This document shows, in pieces, positions 1 through 7,036 of a stretch of 33,367 nucleotides of DNA (position 1 is the stretch's first letter; the number at the start of each line of letters is the position of its first letter). The notes under the pieces are model-generated. The model worked only from the letters and a program-made list of their open reading frames with translations, was not told where the DNA came from and ran no database searches. A program made the position numbers and the translations under genes. Source of the DNA: a virus; the IMG/VR virus record IMGVR_UViG_3300032046_003129, positions 1 to 33,367 of that record; one strand, 5' to 3'.

Positions 1-1
1 A

Positions 2-3000
2 GGAGTAATCGTTAATTCTGAAAGAGATGCAATTATTGTAGGTAAGTCAATTTCAGTTTCAGAACGGAATGCAGTAATTTCAGGAAAATTAAGTATTAAT
101 TCAGAACGAAATGCTGTTGTAACTGGTAAGTCAATATCTAATTCGGAACGAGGTGCAGTTATTACAGGTGGTTTAATTGTAAGTTCAGAACGAGATGCGA
201 TTATATCTGGTAAGATAGTTATTAGCAGTGAGAGAAATGCAATATTAAACGGAAAGGATATTTCAAATTCTGAACGAAGTGCGGTTATAACAGGTAAATC
301 AACTTCAAATTCTGAACGAGGAGCTGTTATAGCGGGTAAATCAATTTCAAGTTCTGAACGTGGTGCTATTATAACGGGAAAATCAGTATCTAATTCGGAA
401 CGAAATGCGATTATTCATGGCGGTTTGGCTGTAGGTTCTGAACGTAATGCTGTAATAGTTGGTAAATTAACCTCTTATAGTGAACGAGGAGCAATTATAA
501 CAGGCGGAGTTGTTTCGGTTTCGGAACGAGATGCAGTTATAACAGGCGGAGTTGTTTCGGTTTCGGAACGAGATGCAGTAATAACTGGCAAAGCAATTTC
601 AACTTCTGAAAGGAATGCAATTATAGCAGGTAAATCAACTTCAGATTCGGAACGTAATGCTGTTATTACTGGTAAATTATCTGATAACTCGGAACGAAAT
701 GCTATCATAACAGGTAAATTATCTAGTTATTCAGAACGAAATGCAATTATAATAGGTAAATTATCTATAAGTTCCGAAAGGAATGCTATTATAACTGGTA
801 AATTGACAAGTAATTCAGAACGAGACGCAATTATAATAGGAGGTATTGTTTCAACTTCTGAGCGAAATGCAATAATTACTGGTAAGTCAAGTACATTTTC
901 GGAACGTAATGCTACAATTAAAGTTGAAGGTAGTGTTAGTTCAGAACGACTTGCTATTATTACTGGTTTTCTAATTACTAATTCAGAACGAGATGCGGTT
1001 ATACATGGTAGTATCGATGTAAGTAGTGAACGAAGTGCAGTTATTCATGGTAAAAATATAGGCAACAGCGAGAGAGATGCGGTTATACATGGTAAGTTAA
1101 GTGATAACTCAGATAGGAACGCTGTAATTCACGGCAAGGATACAGCTAATAGCGAACGGAATGCAGTAATTCATGGTAAAGATACAGCTAATAGCGAAAG
1201 AGATGCGGTTATACGTGGTAAACTAGAGGCCAATTCGGAACGAAATGCTAAAATACATGGTAAAGCGTTAGCAGTTTCGGAGCGATATTGTACGATAATA
1301 GGTGAAGGTATTACATGTACTTCTGGTAGATTAGGTATTAGAACTTATATTAGAGAGAAGAAAACTTATGCTCAAGTTTCAGATAAAAATGGAAATTATT
1401 TAGGTGTTATACCTGAAATTATAGATGTGCAATTTTCAAGTATTATGAATGGCGGAAGTGCGAATATGACTATTTCAATACCTGAGGAGATAGAAGATAT
1501 AGAAACAAATCAATTATATAATGGTGGTAATCAAGTAGTAATCTGGGTTCAAGATAGAGATACTCCGTCTGGCGTAAGAATATATTGCGGTTTAATTGGT
1601 ATAGTACAGGGAACAGTTCGTGGGAATGCAGAATATGTAGAATTGGGAATAGAGGGCTACACTTCGGAATTTGAGAAGACTCCGTATATAGATAGTGGGG
1701 ATGCTTCAATACAGCATACAGACCAGTTGCCATCAGATGTTTTCAAAAGTATTGTTGATAAATATAGAGCGTTTAGAGATAATCCGCACATGAATTATTC
1801 GGCTAGTAGTGTCGATTCGATAGGTGTTAGTTATTTAATAACATATCCATTTAATCATAAAAATTGTTTTGAAGCTTTAAATGTTTTGATGGAGAGTTGT
1901 CCTGTTGATTGGTACTGGTATCTTGATAATGAAGGAATATTGTATTTTAAGCAGATTTCAAATATACCAGACCACTTATTCACATTTGGTAGAGATATAG
2001 TTGATGAGTTTTCGTTTCAAAAGAGTTATGGAAATATTAGAACTGGTATTTTATTTTGGAATAATGAAGCTCAAACTGCAAGTGATAGAACTAGATTAGT
2101 ATTCAGACAGACAGCAGTTGATGATTATGATAAGAATATTCAAATTGTAAATGATGGAAATATAACGAGATGGGATACGTTTGCTAGAATTACAGAAAAG
2201 TATCTTGATAGTTCTAGTCAGCCTTTAAGTGCGGTTAGTTTTATTATATTCGACAATAATAGCGGAATTGGATATGATATCGAAAGTATTAAGCCAGGTG
2301 ATACTTGTAGGATACTAAATTTAAGCAGTAATTTAGATATAGGGGAAAACTTGATAATAACTACTACCGAATATCATTTAGATTATATTAAAGTTGTAGT
2401 AGAGGACAGGAGACAGTTTATTACACGACAGTTAATGGATATTAATAGGCGATTGAATAATCAAGAATATTCAAGTTCGTCTTATAAAGTCGGTATAGGC
2501 ACTTACGAAATGGGTAAGATGACAGTAAATAAAGATTTAGTTGAAATTGCATATAGAAGGAAATATAAAGACCCGATTTTAGTTGCTTGTATGAATACTT
2601 ATAATGATTCTGAAGAAAGTAATGTAATAGCGGATATAACTGGTAATGAAGATGAGCAGGTAATTAAGGTTCGAGTAATTGAAACTCCTGAAAATACAGA
2701 TGACCATGCAAATGAAAGTGTGGCGTATATGTTAGTAGAGACAGGTACAGGTTATTTGCCAAGCGGTATTTATTTTGAAGCTAACAAGGTAGAGGAAAAT
2801 GATGGCAATTTTAGCTCTGTAGCCTTTTCAGAAACTTTTGTAAATACACCAGTAGTACTTTGCAGTTATCAGACTTCCGATGGTCATTATTGCAATGTAA
2901 GAATCCAAAATCGAACTACTGCTGGATTTCAGGTTAAACTAGAAAATGCTCAGGGAGATAGCACTACAATAAATGGTACAATTTATTGGATTGCTTTAGA

Positions 3001-3304
3001 TATGACAAGTGATAATACGTTCTTGCCGATTGACTTAGAAGTTCCAACAGATGTGCAGGGTATTTCAGATGGCTGGAAAACTGTGACTTGGACTCAGACT
3101 TGGAGTAATAATCCGTTAATATTTCATCAAATACAGACTTATTCCGATACAGACCCGTGCAGTTCTAGAATTAAAGAACTTGGCACAACTGATGTAAAGG
3201 TAGTTTGTGAGGAAGATAAAAATAGCGGCCCTGAGCAAAACCATAATGCAGAAACAGTTGCATTAATTGGATTTCCGTATAATAATAGTGATGGAATAAC
3301 TTAA
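2..3304 (+). CDS. Tail hub/fibre protein with repeat array and lectin-like C-terminus (5' partial)
   Basis: The frame is open from base 2, so the gene begins left of the window; the TTG at 425 is internal and not a real start. Three regions are visible. Bases 17-1318 encode 31 tandem 14-residue repeats of the type SERNAxIxGK plus four variable residues. Bases about 1330-2470 encode a segment with DKNGNYLGVIPEI, FSSIMNGGSANMTISIP and a Trp/Tyr-rich WYWYLDNEGILYFK, which resembles baseplate-hub (Tal or ReqiPepy6 Gp37-like) proteins. Bases about 2490-3290 hold three related beta-rich modules, each with a 'PhhhxxxxTY/TS' strand and a later hydrophobic strand, resembling H-type lectin domains. The likely role is tail-tip assembly and receptor or glycan binding outside the cell. 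The repeats lying before the hub domain is odd, since fibre repeats usually follow the tail-attachment domain. The family assignment is by eye; a tail role is likely, the exact subtype is not certain. Confidence 0.75.
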   Translation, partial: GVIVNSERDAIIVGKSISVSERNAVISGKLSINSERNAVVTGKSISNSERGAVITGGLIVSSERDAIISGKIVISSERNAILNGKDISNSERSAVITGKSTSNSERGAVIAGKSISSSERGAIITGKSVSNSERNAIIHGGLAVGSERNAVIVGKLTSYSERGAIITGGVVSVSERDAVITGGVVSVSERDAVITGKAISTSERNAIIAGKSTSDSERNAVITGKLSDNSERNAIITGKLSSYSERNAIIIGKLSISSERNAIITGKLTSNSERDAIIIGGIVSTSERNAIITGKSSTFSERNATIKVEGSVSSERLAIITGFLITNSERDAVIHGSIDVSSERSAVIHGKNIGNSERDAVIHGKLSDNSDRNAVIHGKDTANSERNAVIHGKDTANSERDAVIRGKLEANSERNAKIHGKALAVSERYCTIIGEGITCTSGRLGIRTYIREKKTYAQVSDKNGNYLGVIPEIIDVQFSSIMNGGSANMTISIPEEIEDIETNQLYNGGNQVVIWVQDRDTPSGVRIYCGLIGIVQGTVRGNAEYVELGIEGYTSEFEKTPYIDSGDASIQHTDQLPSDVFKSIVDKYRAFRDNPHMNYSASSVDSIGVSYLITYPFNHKNCFEALNVLMESCPVDWYWYLDNEGILYFKQISNIPDHLFTFGRDIVDEFSFQKSYGNIRTGILFWNNEAQTASDRTRLVFRQTAVDDYDKNIQIVNDGNITRWDTFARITEKYLDSSSQPLSAVSFIIFDNNSGIGYDIESIKPGDTCRILNLSSNLDIGENLIITTTEYHLDYIKVVVEDRRQFITRQLMDINRRLNNQEYSSSSYKVGIGTYEMGKMTVNKDLVEIAYRRKYKDPILVACMNTYNDSEESNVIADITGNEDEQVIKVRVIETPENTDDHANESVAYMLVETGTGYLPSGIYFEANKVEENDGNFSSVAFSETFVNTPVVLCSYQTSDGHYCNVRIQNRTTAGFQVKLENAQGDSTTINGTIYWIALDMTSDNTFLPIDLEVPTDVQGISDGWKTVTWTQTWSNNPLIFHQIQTYSDTDPCSSRIKELGTTDVKVVCEEDKNSGPEQNHNAETVALIGFPYNNSDGIT
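17..1318 (+). repeat. 31 in-frame 42-bp repeats (14 residues each)
   Basis: The period is exactly 42 bases for 31 consecutive units, with the first Ser codon at 17-19 and the last unit ending at 1318; the array probably continues left of the window. Consensus is S-E-R-[ND]-A-[VI]-I-x-G-K-x-x-x-[NSV]. Most units differ at synonymous sites, so the protein pattern has been kept for a long time. The units at 479-562 are nearly identical over 40 bases, and those around 1130-1200 share a long identical stretch, which points to recent duplications. A 14-residue period with Ala-hydrophobic-Ile-x-Gly recalls the YadA-head beta-roll, so a beta-solenoid shaft is a reasonable inference. Confidence 0.95.
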
Positions 3305-3320
3305 TTCTTATTTTATATAA

Positions 3321-3593
3321 GTGAATGATGTTTTAGATAACTCACAAATTGATAGTGCAGTAATGGAGGGAGTACAAATTTCTCCAGAAGTTAGAAATTG
3401 GATTAATGAAAGGCAAACAGCTATTATGCAAGTTGTTTTAGGTTTTTTATATAAAGCTAGTATTGGTTATCCTTTAATAGTTTCAGAACAGGATTTATAT
3501 GGTATAGTGACAGATTATGTTTTAAAAGAATATAGGAATTTGAATCAGCAGGTTAGGGAGTTGTCTGCTAATAGACAGAACTTGACAGAATAA
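3321..3593 (+). CDS. Small hypothetical protein after the tail gene
   Basis: This 90-residue ORF starts with GTG 16 bases after the tail gene stop and is preceded by the A/T-rich element seen before many genes here (around 3305-3319). It is mostly predicted helical: a central amphipathic/hydrophobic stretch (AIMQVVLGFLYKASIGYPL) is followed by a polar helix ending NRQNLTE. It has no recognised domain. An in-frame ATG at about 3363 could be an alternative start. Its position makes it the last gene of the late tail operon, just before a strong terminator. It could be a tail accessory or chaperone protein, but nothing in the sequence proves this. Confidence 0.6.
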   Translation: MNDVLDNSQIDSAVMEGVQISPEVRNWINERQTAIMQVVLGFLYKASIGYPLIVSEQDLYGIVTDYVLKEYRNLNQQVRELSANRQNLTE

Positions 3594-3672
3594 AAATTTT
3601 CAATTATTATTTATCTGAATACATTTTGTACAGTTCGTCTTTCTTTTTTGCGGATAGGTTTCGTGGCAGTTT

Positions 3673-3710
3673 AGAGAGTTTCCTAGGGCAGATAGGGACT
3701 CTCTTTTTTT
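3673..3710 (+). terminator. Rho-independent terminator of the late tail operon
   Basis: AGAGAGT at 3673-3679 pairs with ACTCTCT at 3698-3704. The helix extends by two G-U pairs and one C-G pair to about 10 bp, and a run of seven T bases follows. It sits about 80 bases after the last tail gene and just before a promoter. Confidence 0.85.
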
Positions 3711-3712
3711 AC

Positions 3713-3741
3713 TTGACATTTAAATAGATTTCTAGTAAATT
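3713..3741 (+). promoter_or_regulatory. Sigma70-type promoter at the late/early junction
   Basis: TTGACA at 3713-3718, a 17-base spacer and TAAATT at 3736-3741. The -35 is perfect and the -10 matches 4 of 6 positions. It lies immediately after the terminator, so it would start new transcription into the junction region. Confidence 0.6.
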
Positions 3742-3747
3742 GTAATT

Positions 3748-3828
3748 GCATTTCTTCTAAAATGCGTTTTGTGTTAAAGTTAAATAGCAAGAGTCCCCAT
3801 TTCCTCGTTGGACATAGTGGGGATTTTT
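3748..3828 (+). ncRNA. Possible small two-hairpin RNA
   Basis: A promoter (3713-3741) predicts a start near 3748. From there the sequence forms GCATTT/AAATGC (3748-3753 with 3760-3765) and then a terminator-like hairpin ending in five T bases near 3828. No ORF fits between them. This would be an independent RNA of about 80 nt. It may instead be a leader or a second terminator for read-through from upstream. Confidence 0.4.
3792..3828 (+). terminator. Terminator-like hairpin
   Basis: AGTCCCCA at 3792-3799 pairs with TGGGGATT at 3818-3825 (8 bp with one G-U pair), and the T run 3824-3828 follows. It would close the candidate small RNA or act as a back-up terminator. Confidence 0.6.
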
Positions 3829-3836
3829 GCATTTTA

Positions 3837-3865
3837 TTGACTTTTTTTTTGTCTTGTGCTATTTT
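3837..3865 (+). promoter_or_regulatory. Second sigma70-type promoter in the junction
   Basis: TTGACT at 3837-3842, a 17-base spacer rich in T, and TATTTT at 3860-3865. Transcription would start at about 3871-3873, right at an ATG, so the first gene would be nearly leaderless. The promoter follows the second terminator-like hairpin directly. Confidence 0.45.
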
Positions 3866-3870
3866 TAAAT

Positions 3871-4191
3871 ATGTTCAACAAGAATTTAAAATACAAAAAG
3901 ACATTTACTTCAAGTAATTATTTTAATTATCCTAGATATAATAGACGCAGGGCTTCAAATGCTTATTTGTCGTCTATAAATAAACTTCCAAGCATTCTAG
4001 GTATGCAGAATAAGCAGCCACACACAGTGGGTTGGTACTCCTGCCAATACGTACTCTCTAGGCTATATGATGAGATTTTAAATGATGAGGTATTAAATAG
4101 TGGAGAACTGGTCAGTGTGGAAAGAAAGAAAGGGATTGCTCACGTCAAACAAGCCCCTTTCCCTTCAATTACTATTATAACACAATTATAA
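3871..4191 (+). CDS. Doubtful basic hypothetical protein
   Basis: The reading frame is open from a GTG at 3856. I chose ATG 3871 because the preceding bases look like a promoter -10. The product (106 residues) is basic and Asn/Ser/Tyr-rich at its N-terminus, with no recognised domain. Its codon use includes many C-containing codons unlike its neighbours. The 3' part overlaps partly self-complementary sequence (AAAGGG near 4127 and CCCTTT near 4156), and a 13-base segment inside it (4056-4068) recurs at 4304-4316. This may be a noncoding regulatory or packaging-related stretch rather than a gene. Confidence 0.3.
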   Translation: MFNKNLKYKKTFTSSNYFNYPRYNRRRASNAYLSSINKLPSILGMQNKQPHTVGWYSCQYVLSRLYDEILNDEVLNSGELVSVERKKGIAHVKQAPFPSITIITQL

Positions 4192-4458
4192 TACACTTTG
4201 AAGCTGATAGGTTGACAATAATAGACCCTCAAATAAAAAAGAGACAAGTCGTTATAAATTTAATCTCCTTTATGGGGGAGGGGGGGGCTACCAACAAACT
4301 TAGCTCTAGGCTATATAAATTCGATTTAATTTTAAAAATAACCGATATATAGCAATATAAATGTAATTATTAAAGGAAACTAGAATAGCGTTTAAAAAAG
4401 AAATAAACAATTTATGTAAGTAATATAAAAATAATTAATAATTTAATTATAAAACAAA
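4192..4458. other. AT-rich intergenic stretch with a G tract
   Basis: No ORF of note is present. The stretch contains G5-A-G8 at 4274-4287, exceptional in this AT-rich window, and a second copy of CTCTAGGCTATAT (4304-4316, first copy 4056-4068). A TTGACA at 4212-4217 has no convincing -10 partner. The last 120 bases are almost pure A/T and lead into the replisome-organiser gene. Confidence 0.6.
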
Positions 4459-5268
4459 ATGGCACAACGTAGGATGTTTTCAAAAACAATAACTAATTCC
4501 AGCAATTTTCTAATGATGCCACAGTCGGCACAAAATTTATATTTTCACTTAGGTATGAATGCAGATGATGATGGATTTTGTGAGCATTTTACGATTATGA
4601 GAATGACAGACTCCAAACCTGATGATTTAAAAATATTAAAAGCAAAAGGATTTGTAGAGATATTTGATGATAGGGTTTTAGTAGTTTTAAATTGGAAAGA
4701 AAATAATGTTATTAGGAAAGATAGATATACTCCTTCAAAATATTTAAAAATATATAAGAGAGAACTTAAATTACTTGCAGATTCAACTAATAATCGACTT
4801 GGTAAACCAGATGACAACCAAATGGCAACCAATGGTAAACCAGATGACAACCAAATGGCAACCAATGGTAAACCAAATGACAACCAAAGGTTGCCACAGG
4901 TTAGGTTAGGTAAGGTTAGGTTAGGTAAGAATACTACTACTAAAGTAGTAGGTAAACCAAAGGTTTACAAACACACCCGCGAAAACTTAAAGATAAGTGA
5001 ATGTATTAGTTTTTTTGAAGGTAAAATACAGGGAACACTTGACGGTTCTAGTAAACAAAACCGTCAATATTGCCGTCTCGTGTTTTTAAGGCTAAAAAAG
5101 ATTGCTCCCGAAAGAGATGAAGTAGAGAGTTTTAAAATTCTGATTCAAATAGGTTTATCGAATAAATGGTTTGTTTCAAATCTAACTTCTATGAGGTATT
5201 TATTTTATAACATTCAAAGGATTATTCAAACTTACAAATCTAAAAGAAAGGAGGTAGTAAAAATATGA
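4459..5268 (+). CDS. Phage replisome organiser / replication initiator
   Basis: The 269-residue product starts with RRMFSKTITNSSNFLMMP and LYFHLGMNADDDGFC, the pattern of phage replisome-organiser N-terminal winged-helix domains (DnaD/replication-initiator type, residues about 1-110). A low-complexity linker (about 113-155) carries repeated GKPDDNQMATN units, and a helical C-terminal domain (about 165-260) may bind a helicase or loader. Such proteins bind repeats inside their own gene and open the origin, as lambda O does. Here the linker DNA holds the repeats described in the next entry. The start ATG has an A/T-rich leader and no Shine-Dalgarno. Its stop overlaps the next start by four bases (ATGA). 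It is the first clear gene of the early region. Confidence 0.75.
   Translation: MAQRRMFSKTITNSSNFLMMPQSAQNLYFHLGMNADDDGFCEHFTIMRMTDSKPDDLKILKAKGFVEIFDDRVLVVLNWKENNVIRKDRYTPSKYLKIYKRELKLLADSTNNRLGKPDDNQMATNGKPDDNQMATNGKPNDNQRLPQVRLGKVRLGKNTTTKVVGKPKVYKHTRENLKISECISFFEGKIQGTLDGSSKQNRQYCRLVFLRLKKIAPERDEVESFKILIQIGLSNKWFVSNLTSMRYLFYNIQRIIQTYKSKRKEVVKI
4801..4968 (+). repeat. Iteron-like repeats, probable replication origin
   Basis: A 33-base unit beginning GGTAAACCAGATGACAACCA occurs at 4801-4833 and 4834-4866 without change, with a partial third copy at 4867-4890. GGTTAGGTTAGGTAA occurs twice at 4899-4928. CTACTAC/GTAGTAG (4934-4940 with 4945-4951) forms a hairpin, and GTAAACC/GGTTTAC (4952-4958 with 4962-4968) is an inverted repeat that reuses the iteron core. 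All lie inside the initiator gene, the usual place for this class of origin. The melting region is not identified. Confidence 0.65.
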
Positions 5269-5645
5269 AATATATAAAATTATTTGATGGTGGTTTATTG
5301 GCAATAACAGATGAAGGAGCTGAAGAATTAAAGAAAATTATAGAAGCAGGTGTTGAGATTGTTCAGTTTGGTGAAAGCTGGTTTCGTTGCTCACATATAG
5401 TTGGTATATTTTCTGAGGAGCATATTATTGAAACACAAAAGTCGGCTAAAGGTTTATGGCAGTGTATATTTGGATATTGGCATACAAAAAATCAGGGTTG
5501 CAAAGATAATTGGAGTATAGATGTAAATGGCTGTAGCCTTAAAGAATTATTACCTCTGCCTAGAAAGCCAGTTGATACTAGCAAGACTGAAGGATTAGAT
5601 AGATTAGCTGATGGAATAAACAAAGATTTGGCAAAGATTGAATAA
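5265..5645 (+). CDS. Hypothetical protein coupled to the initiator
   Basis: The 126-residue protein starts within the stop of the replisome organiser (ATGA overlap) behind a good Shine-Dalgarno, AAAGGAGG, near 5248. That points to translational coupling and co-expression with replication. Residues 1-30 look like a small alpha/beta unit (MKYIKLFDGGLLAITDEGAEEL). Cys residues occur in FRCSH, WQCIF, QGCKD and NGCSL but not in a zinc-site spacing. The C-terminal 30 residues are polar. I do not recognise the family. Confidence 0.7.
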   Translation: MKYIKLFDGGLLAITDEGAEELKKIIEAGVEIVQFGESWFRCSHIVGIFSEEHIIETQKSAKGLWQCIFGYWHTKNQGCKDNWSIDVNGCSLKELLPLPRKPVDTSKTEGLDRLADGINKDLAKIE

Positions 5646-5674
5646 GTTTATTTTAATTTTTATAAAATCTATTT

Positions 5675-5917
5675 ATGAATAATAAAAAATCTCAGAAAGA
5701 AAGGATAATGGAGTTGTTGGAAGAAAGAGGTTATCAAGGAATTGGAAGTTTTGAGGGTTATTTGCATTTATATATACCTAGAATAAGTGCGATAATTTAT
5801 AATATTAGAAAAGATGGAATTTCAATATTTACAAAGAAAGGTATAAAACGAGGTGAAGTAATTTACTATCTGGGAAAGTTTCAAAAAGAGCAAACGAGTT
5901 TATTGAATAATCAATAA
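5675..5917 (+). CDS. Small winged-helix/HTH protein
   Basis: The 80-residue product reads SQKERIMELLEERGYQGIGS, then IPRISAIIYNIRKDGISI and a C-terminal beta hairpin ending GEVIYYLGKF. This is the pattern of small phage helix-turn-helix proteins in which a recognition helix ending in 'IxxLRxxGxxI' is followed by a wing (HTH_39-like). It probably binds DNA as an early regulator. The gene has no Shine-Dalgarno and is preceded by the TTTATTTTAATTTTTATAAAA element. A strong promoter follows it. Confidence 0.7.
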   Translation: MNNKKSQKERIMELLEERGYQGIGSFEGYLHLYIPRISAIIYNIRKDGISIFTKKGIKRGEVIYYLGKFQKEQTSLLNNQ

Positions 5918-5996
5918 ATATAATCAATATAGTTATAAAGCCTCTATTTTAAAGTTATAAGTCATAAATTAAATATAAATATTGACCGACAATCCC

Positions 5997-6025
5997 TTGA
6001 CATATACTTATTTATATTATATACT
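5997..6025 (+). promoter_or_regulatory. Strong sigma70-type early promoter
   Basis: TTGACA at 5997-6002, a 17-base spacer and TATACT at 6020-6025 (11 of 12 consensus positions). It lies in a 141-base gap and would transcribe the small-gene cluster from 6059. The sequence CCCTTGACATATA recurs at the 7033 promoter, so the two are probably co-regulated. Confidence 0.8.
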
Positions 6026-6058
6026 CTTTATAATAATTTAATTTTTTATTTTAATATT

Positions 6059-6295
6059 ATGATAAAAAAACAAGACATGTTAAAGGGAATGATTGTTGAG
6101 TATTTCGGAAACGGAATTTCATCCGATGAGATTGCTGAATTTTTGAAAAAAGATGAAGAAGTAATAGGTGAGATTATGGCACAAGCCCAGAGAGAATGGG
6201 ATACAGTAGAAGTAGATGAAGACGGCCCAAACAAGAAGCAAGATGCAGAATTGGATAATATAATAGATAATACAGTTGATGAATTGTTAAGTTAG
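6059..6295 (+). CDS. Small acidic HTH-like protein
   Basis: The 78-residue product contains GNGISSDEIAEFLKKDEEVI, which has the spacing of a resolvase- or sigma-type helix-turn-helix (residues about 17-36). A highly acidic C-terminal half follows (VEVDEDGP, then DNIIDNTVDELLS). It is the first gene after a strong early promoter, so it may be an early regulator or a host-directed small protein. It has no Shine-Dalgarno; the A/T-rich leader element is present. No family was recognised. Confidence 0.65.
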   Translation: MIKKQDMLKGMIVEYFGNGISSDEIAEFLKKDEEVIGEIMAQAQREWDTVEVDEDGPNKKQDAELDNIIDNTVDELLS

Positions 6296-6347
6296 GTTGA
6301 AGAATTTATAAAGTATTTATAATATTTTATTTTTTAAAATTAATAAA

Positions 6348-6488
6348 ATGAAACAAATATCAAAAAAAGAAGCAATAAGACGAGAAAGAATTGATAGAGA
6401 TTATCGGATAAAATGTCATAAGATAATATATAAGAATTTATTTAATGACTTTATAGGTAAGGAGGATTGGGACAATGAAATACAATAA
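6348..6488 (+). CDS. Small basic hypothetical protein (46 aa)
   Basis: The ATG at 6348 opens a 46-residue basic, helical protein (MKQISKKEAIRRERIDRDY and on). It is preceded by ATTTTATTTTTTAAAATTAA, the recurrent leader element. Its end overlaps the next gene by 14 bases, in which a good Shine-Dalgarno for that gene lies. That packing supports both genes being real. Function unknown. Confidence 0.55.
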   Translation: MKQISKKEAIRRERIDRDYRIKCHKIIYKNLFNDFIGKEDWDNEIQ

Positions 6489-6600
6489 TCGAGATTGTAA
6501 GAATATTAGAAATGTAAACGAGAATAAGTTTTTAACTAAAATATCTTGTGTAATTATGGTATTAGTGATGTGGGCTTTATATTGTTTATTCGGTTCTTAA
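6475..6600 (+). CDS. Small single-pass membrane protein (41 aa)
   Basis: The ATG at 6475 follows AAGGAGG by about 10 bases. After about 20 polar residues it has one transmembrane segment, ISCVIMVLVMWALYCLFGS, running to the C-terminus. The end of this segment (W-A-LYCLF) is shared with the 44-residue protein at 12968 (W-S-LYCLF), also visible at the DNA level, so the two may be related. It may act on the host envelope, but nothing specific can be assigned. Confidence 0.6.
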   Translation: MKYNNRDCKNIRNVNENKFLTKISCVIMVLVMWALYCLFGS

Positions 6601-6622
6601 TTTTATTTTTTAAATTATTAAT

Positions 6623-6793
6623 ATGAGTGCTTTTATAGTATCGATAAAAACTTATCAGATGGTTGGAAATGTTTTAGAAACTTTAGGAGTATTGAGTAAG
6701 TTTAAAATAAGTGCTGTGAGAAGTTTTATTGGTATGAATACTATAGATTTTGTAAATCATTTAATAGATATGAATTTTGAATCTGTGAATTAA
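6623..6793 (+). CDS. Small hypothetical protein (56 aa)
   Basis: The ATG at 6623 opens a 56-residue, probably helical protein (MSAFIVSIKTYQMVGNVLET and on) with no recognised domain and no membrane segment. It is preceded by TTAATTTTATTTTTTAAATT, the common leader element, 22 bases after the previous stop. Function unknown. Confidence 0.55.
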   Translation: MSAFIVSIKTYQMVGNVLETLGVLSKFKISAVRSFIGMNTIDFVNHLIDMNFESVN

Positions 6794-6844
6794 AGGTATC
6801 ATGAAATTAATAAGGGTAAGAAATATATTGAGGAAGTATATCTG

Positions 6845-7036
6845 GTGGATTTAGATACAAAGATTGTTTTACAATGTATAAAGTATTTACATTGTATAAG
6901 TTATCAATGTTGTGAAGGAGATGTGCCAGAAACGGAGTTGTATAAAAAATTGATAAAGTTGATTAGTACATTAGAATCTTTATATATTTATTGTTTTACA
7001 GGATATCAGAGTTTAGAGTGGTTGAACACCCCTTGA
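6845..7036 (+). CDS. Small Cys-containing hypothetical protein (63 aa)
   Basis: The GTG start at 6845 has GAGGAAG about 8 bases upstream. The product has Cys residues in VLQCIKYLHCISYQCCEGD and is otherwise helical. A very short ORF (6801-6854) overlaps its start and could be a leader peptide, but I cannot support it as a gene. The end of the gene overlaps the -35 of the next promoter. Function unknown. Confidence 0.5.
   Translation: MDLDTKIVLQCIKYLHCISYQCCEGDVPETELYKKLIKLISTLESLYIYCFTGYQSLEWLNTP

Noticed and set aside
475-708. Antisense ORF over the tail repeat array
   Set aside because: It is only the reverse reading of the 42-base repeats and has no start signal or independent protein character.
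17-1318. CRISPR array
   Set aside because: The repeats are contiguous coding units without spacers and are conserved at the protein rather than the DNA level.
4212-4240. Promoter at TTGACA 4212
   Set aside because: No acceptable -10 hexamer occurs 15-19 bases downstream.
6801-6854. 17-codon ORF before the 6845 gene
   Set aside because: It is very short, has no ribosome binding site or leader element, and ends in the next gene; it could be chance.
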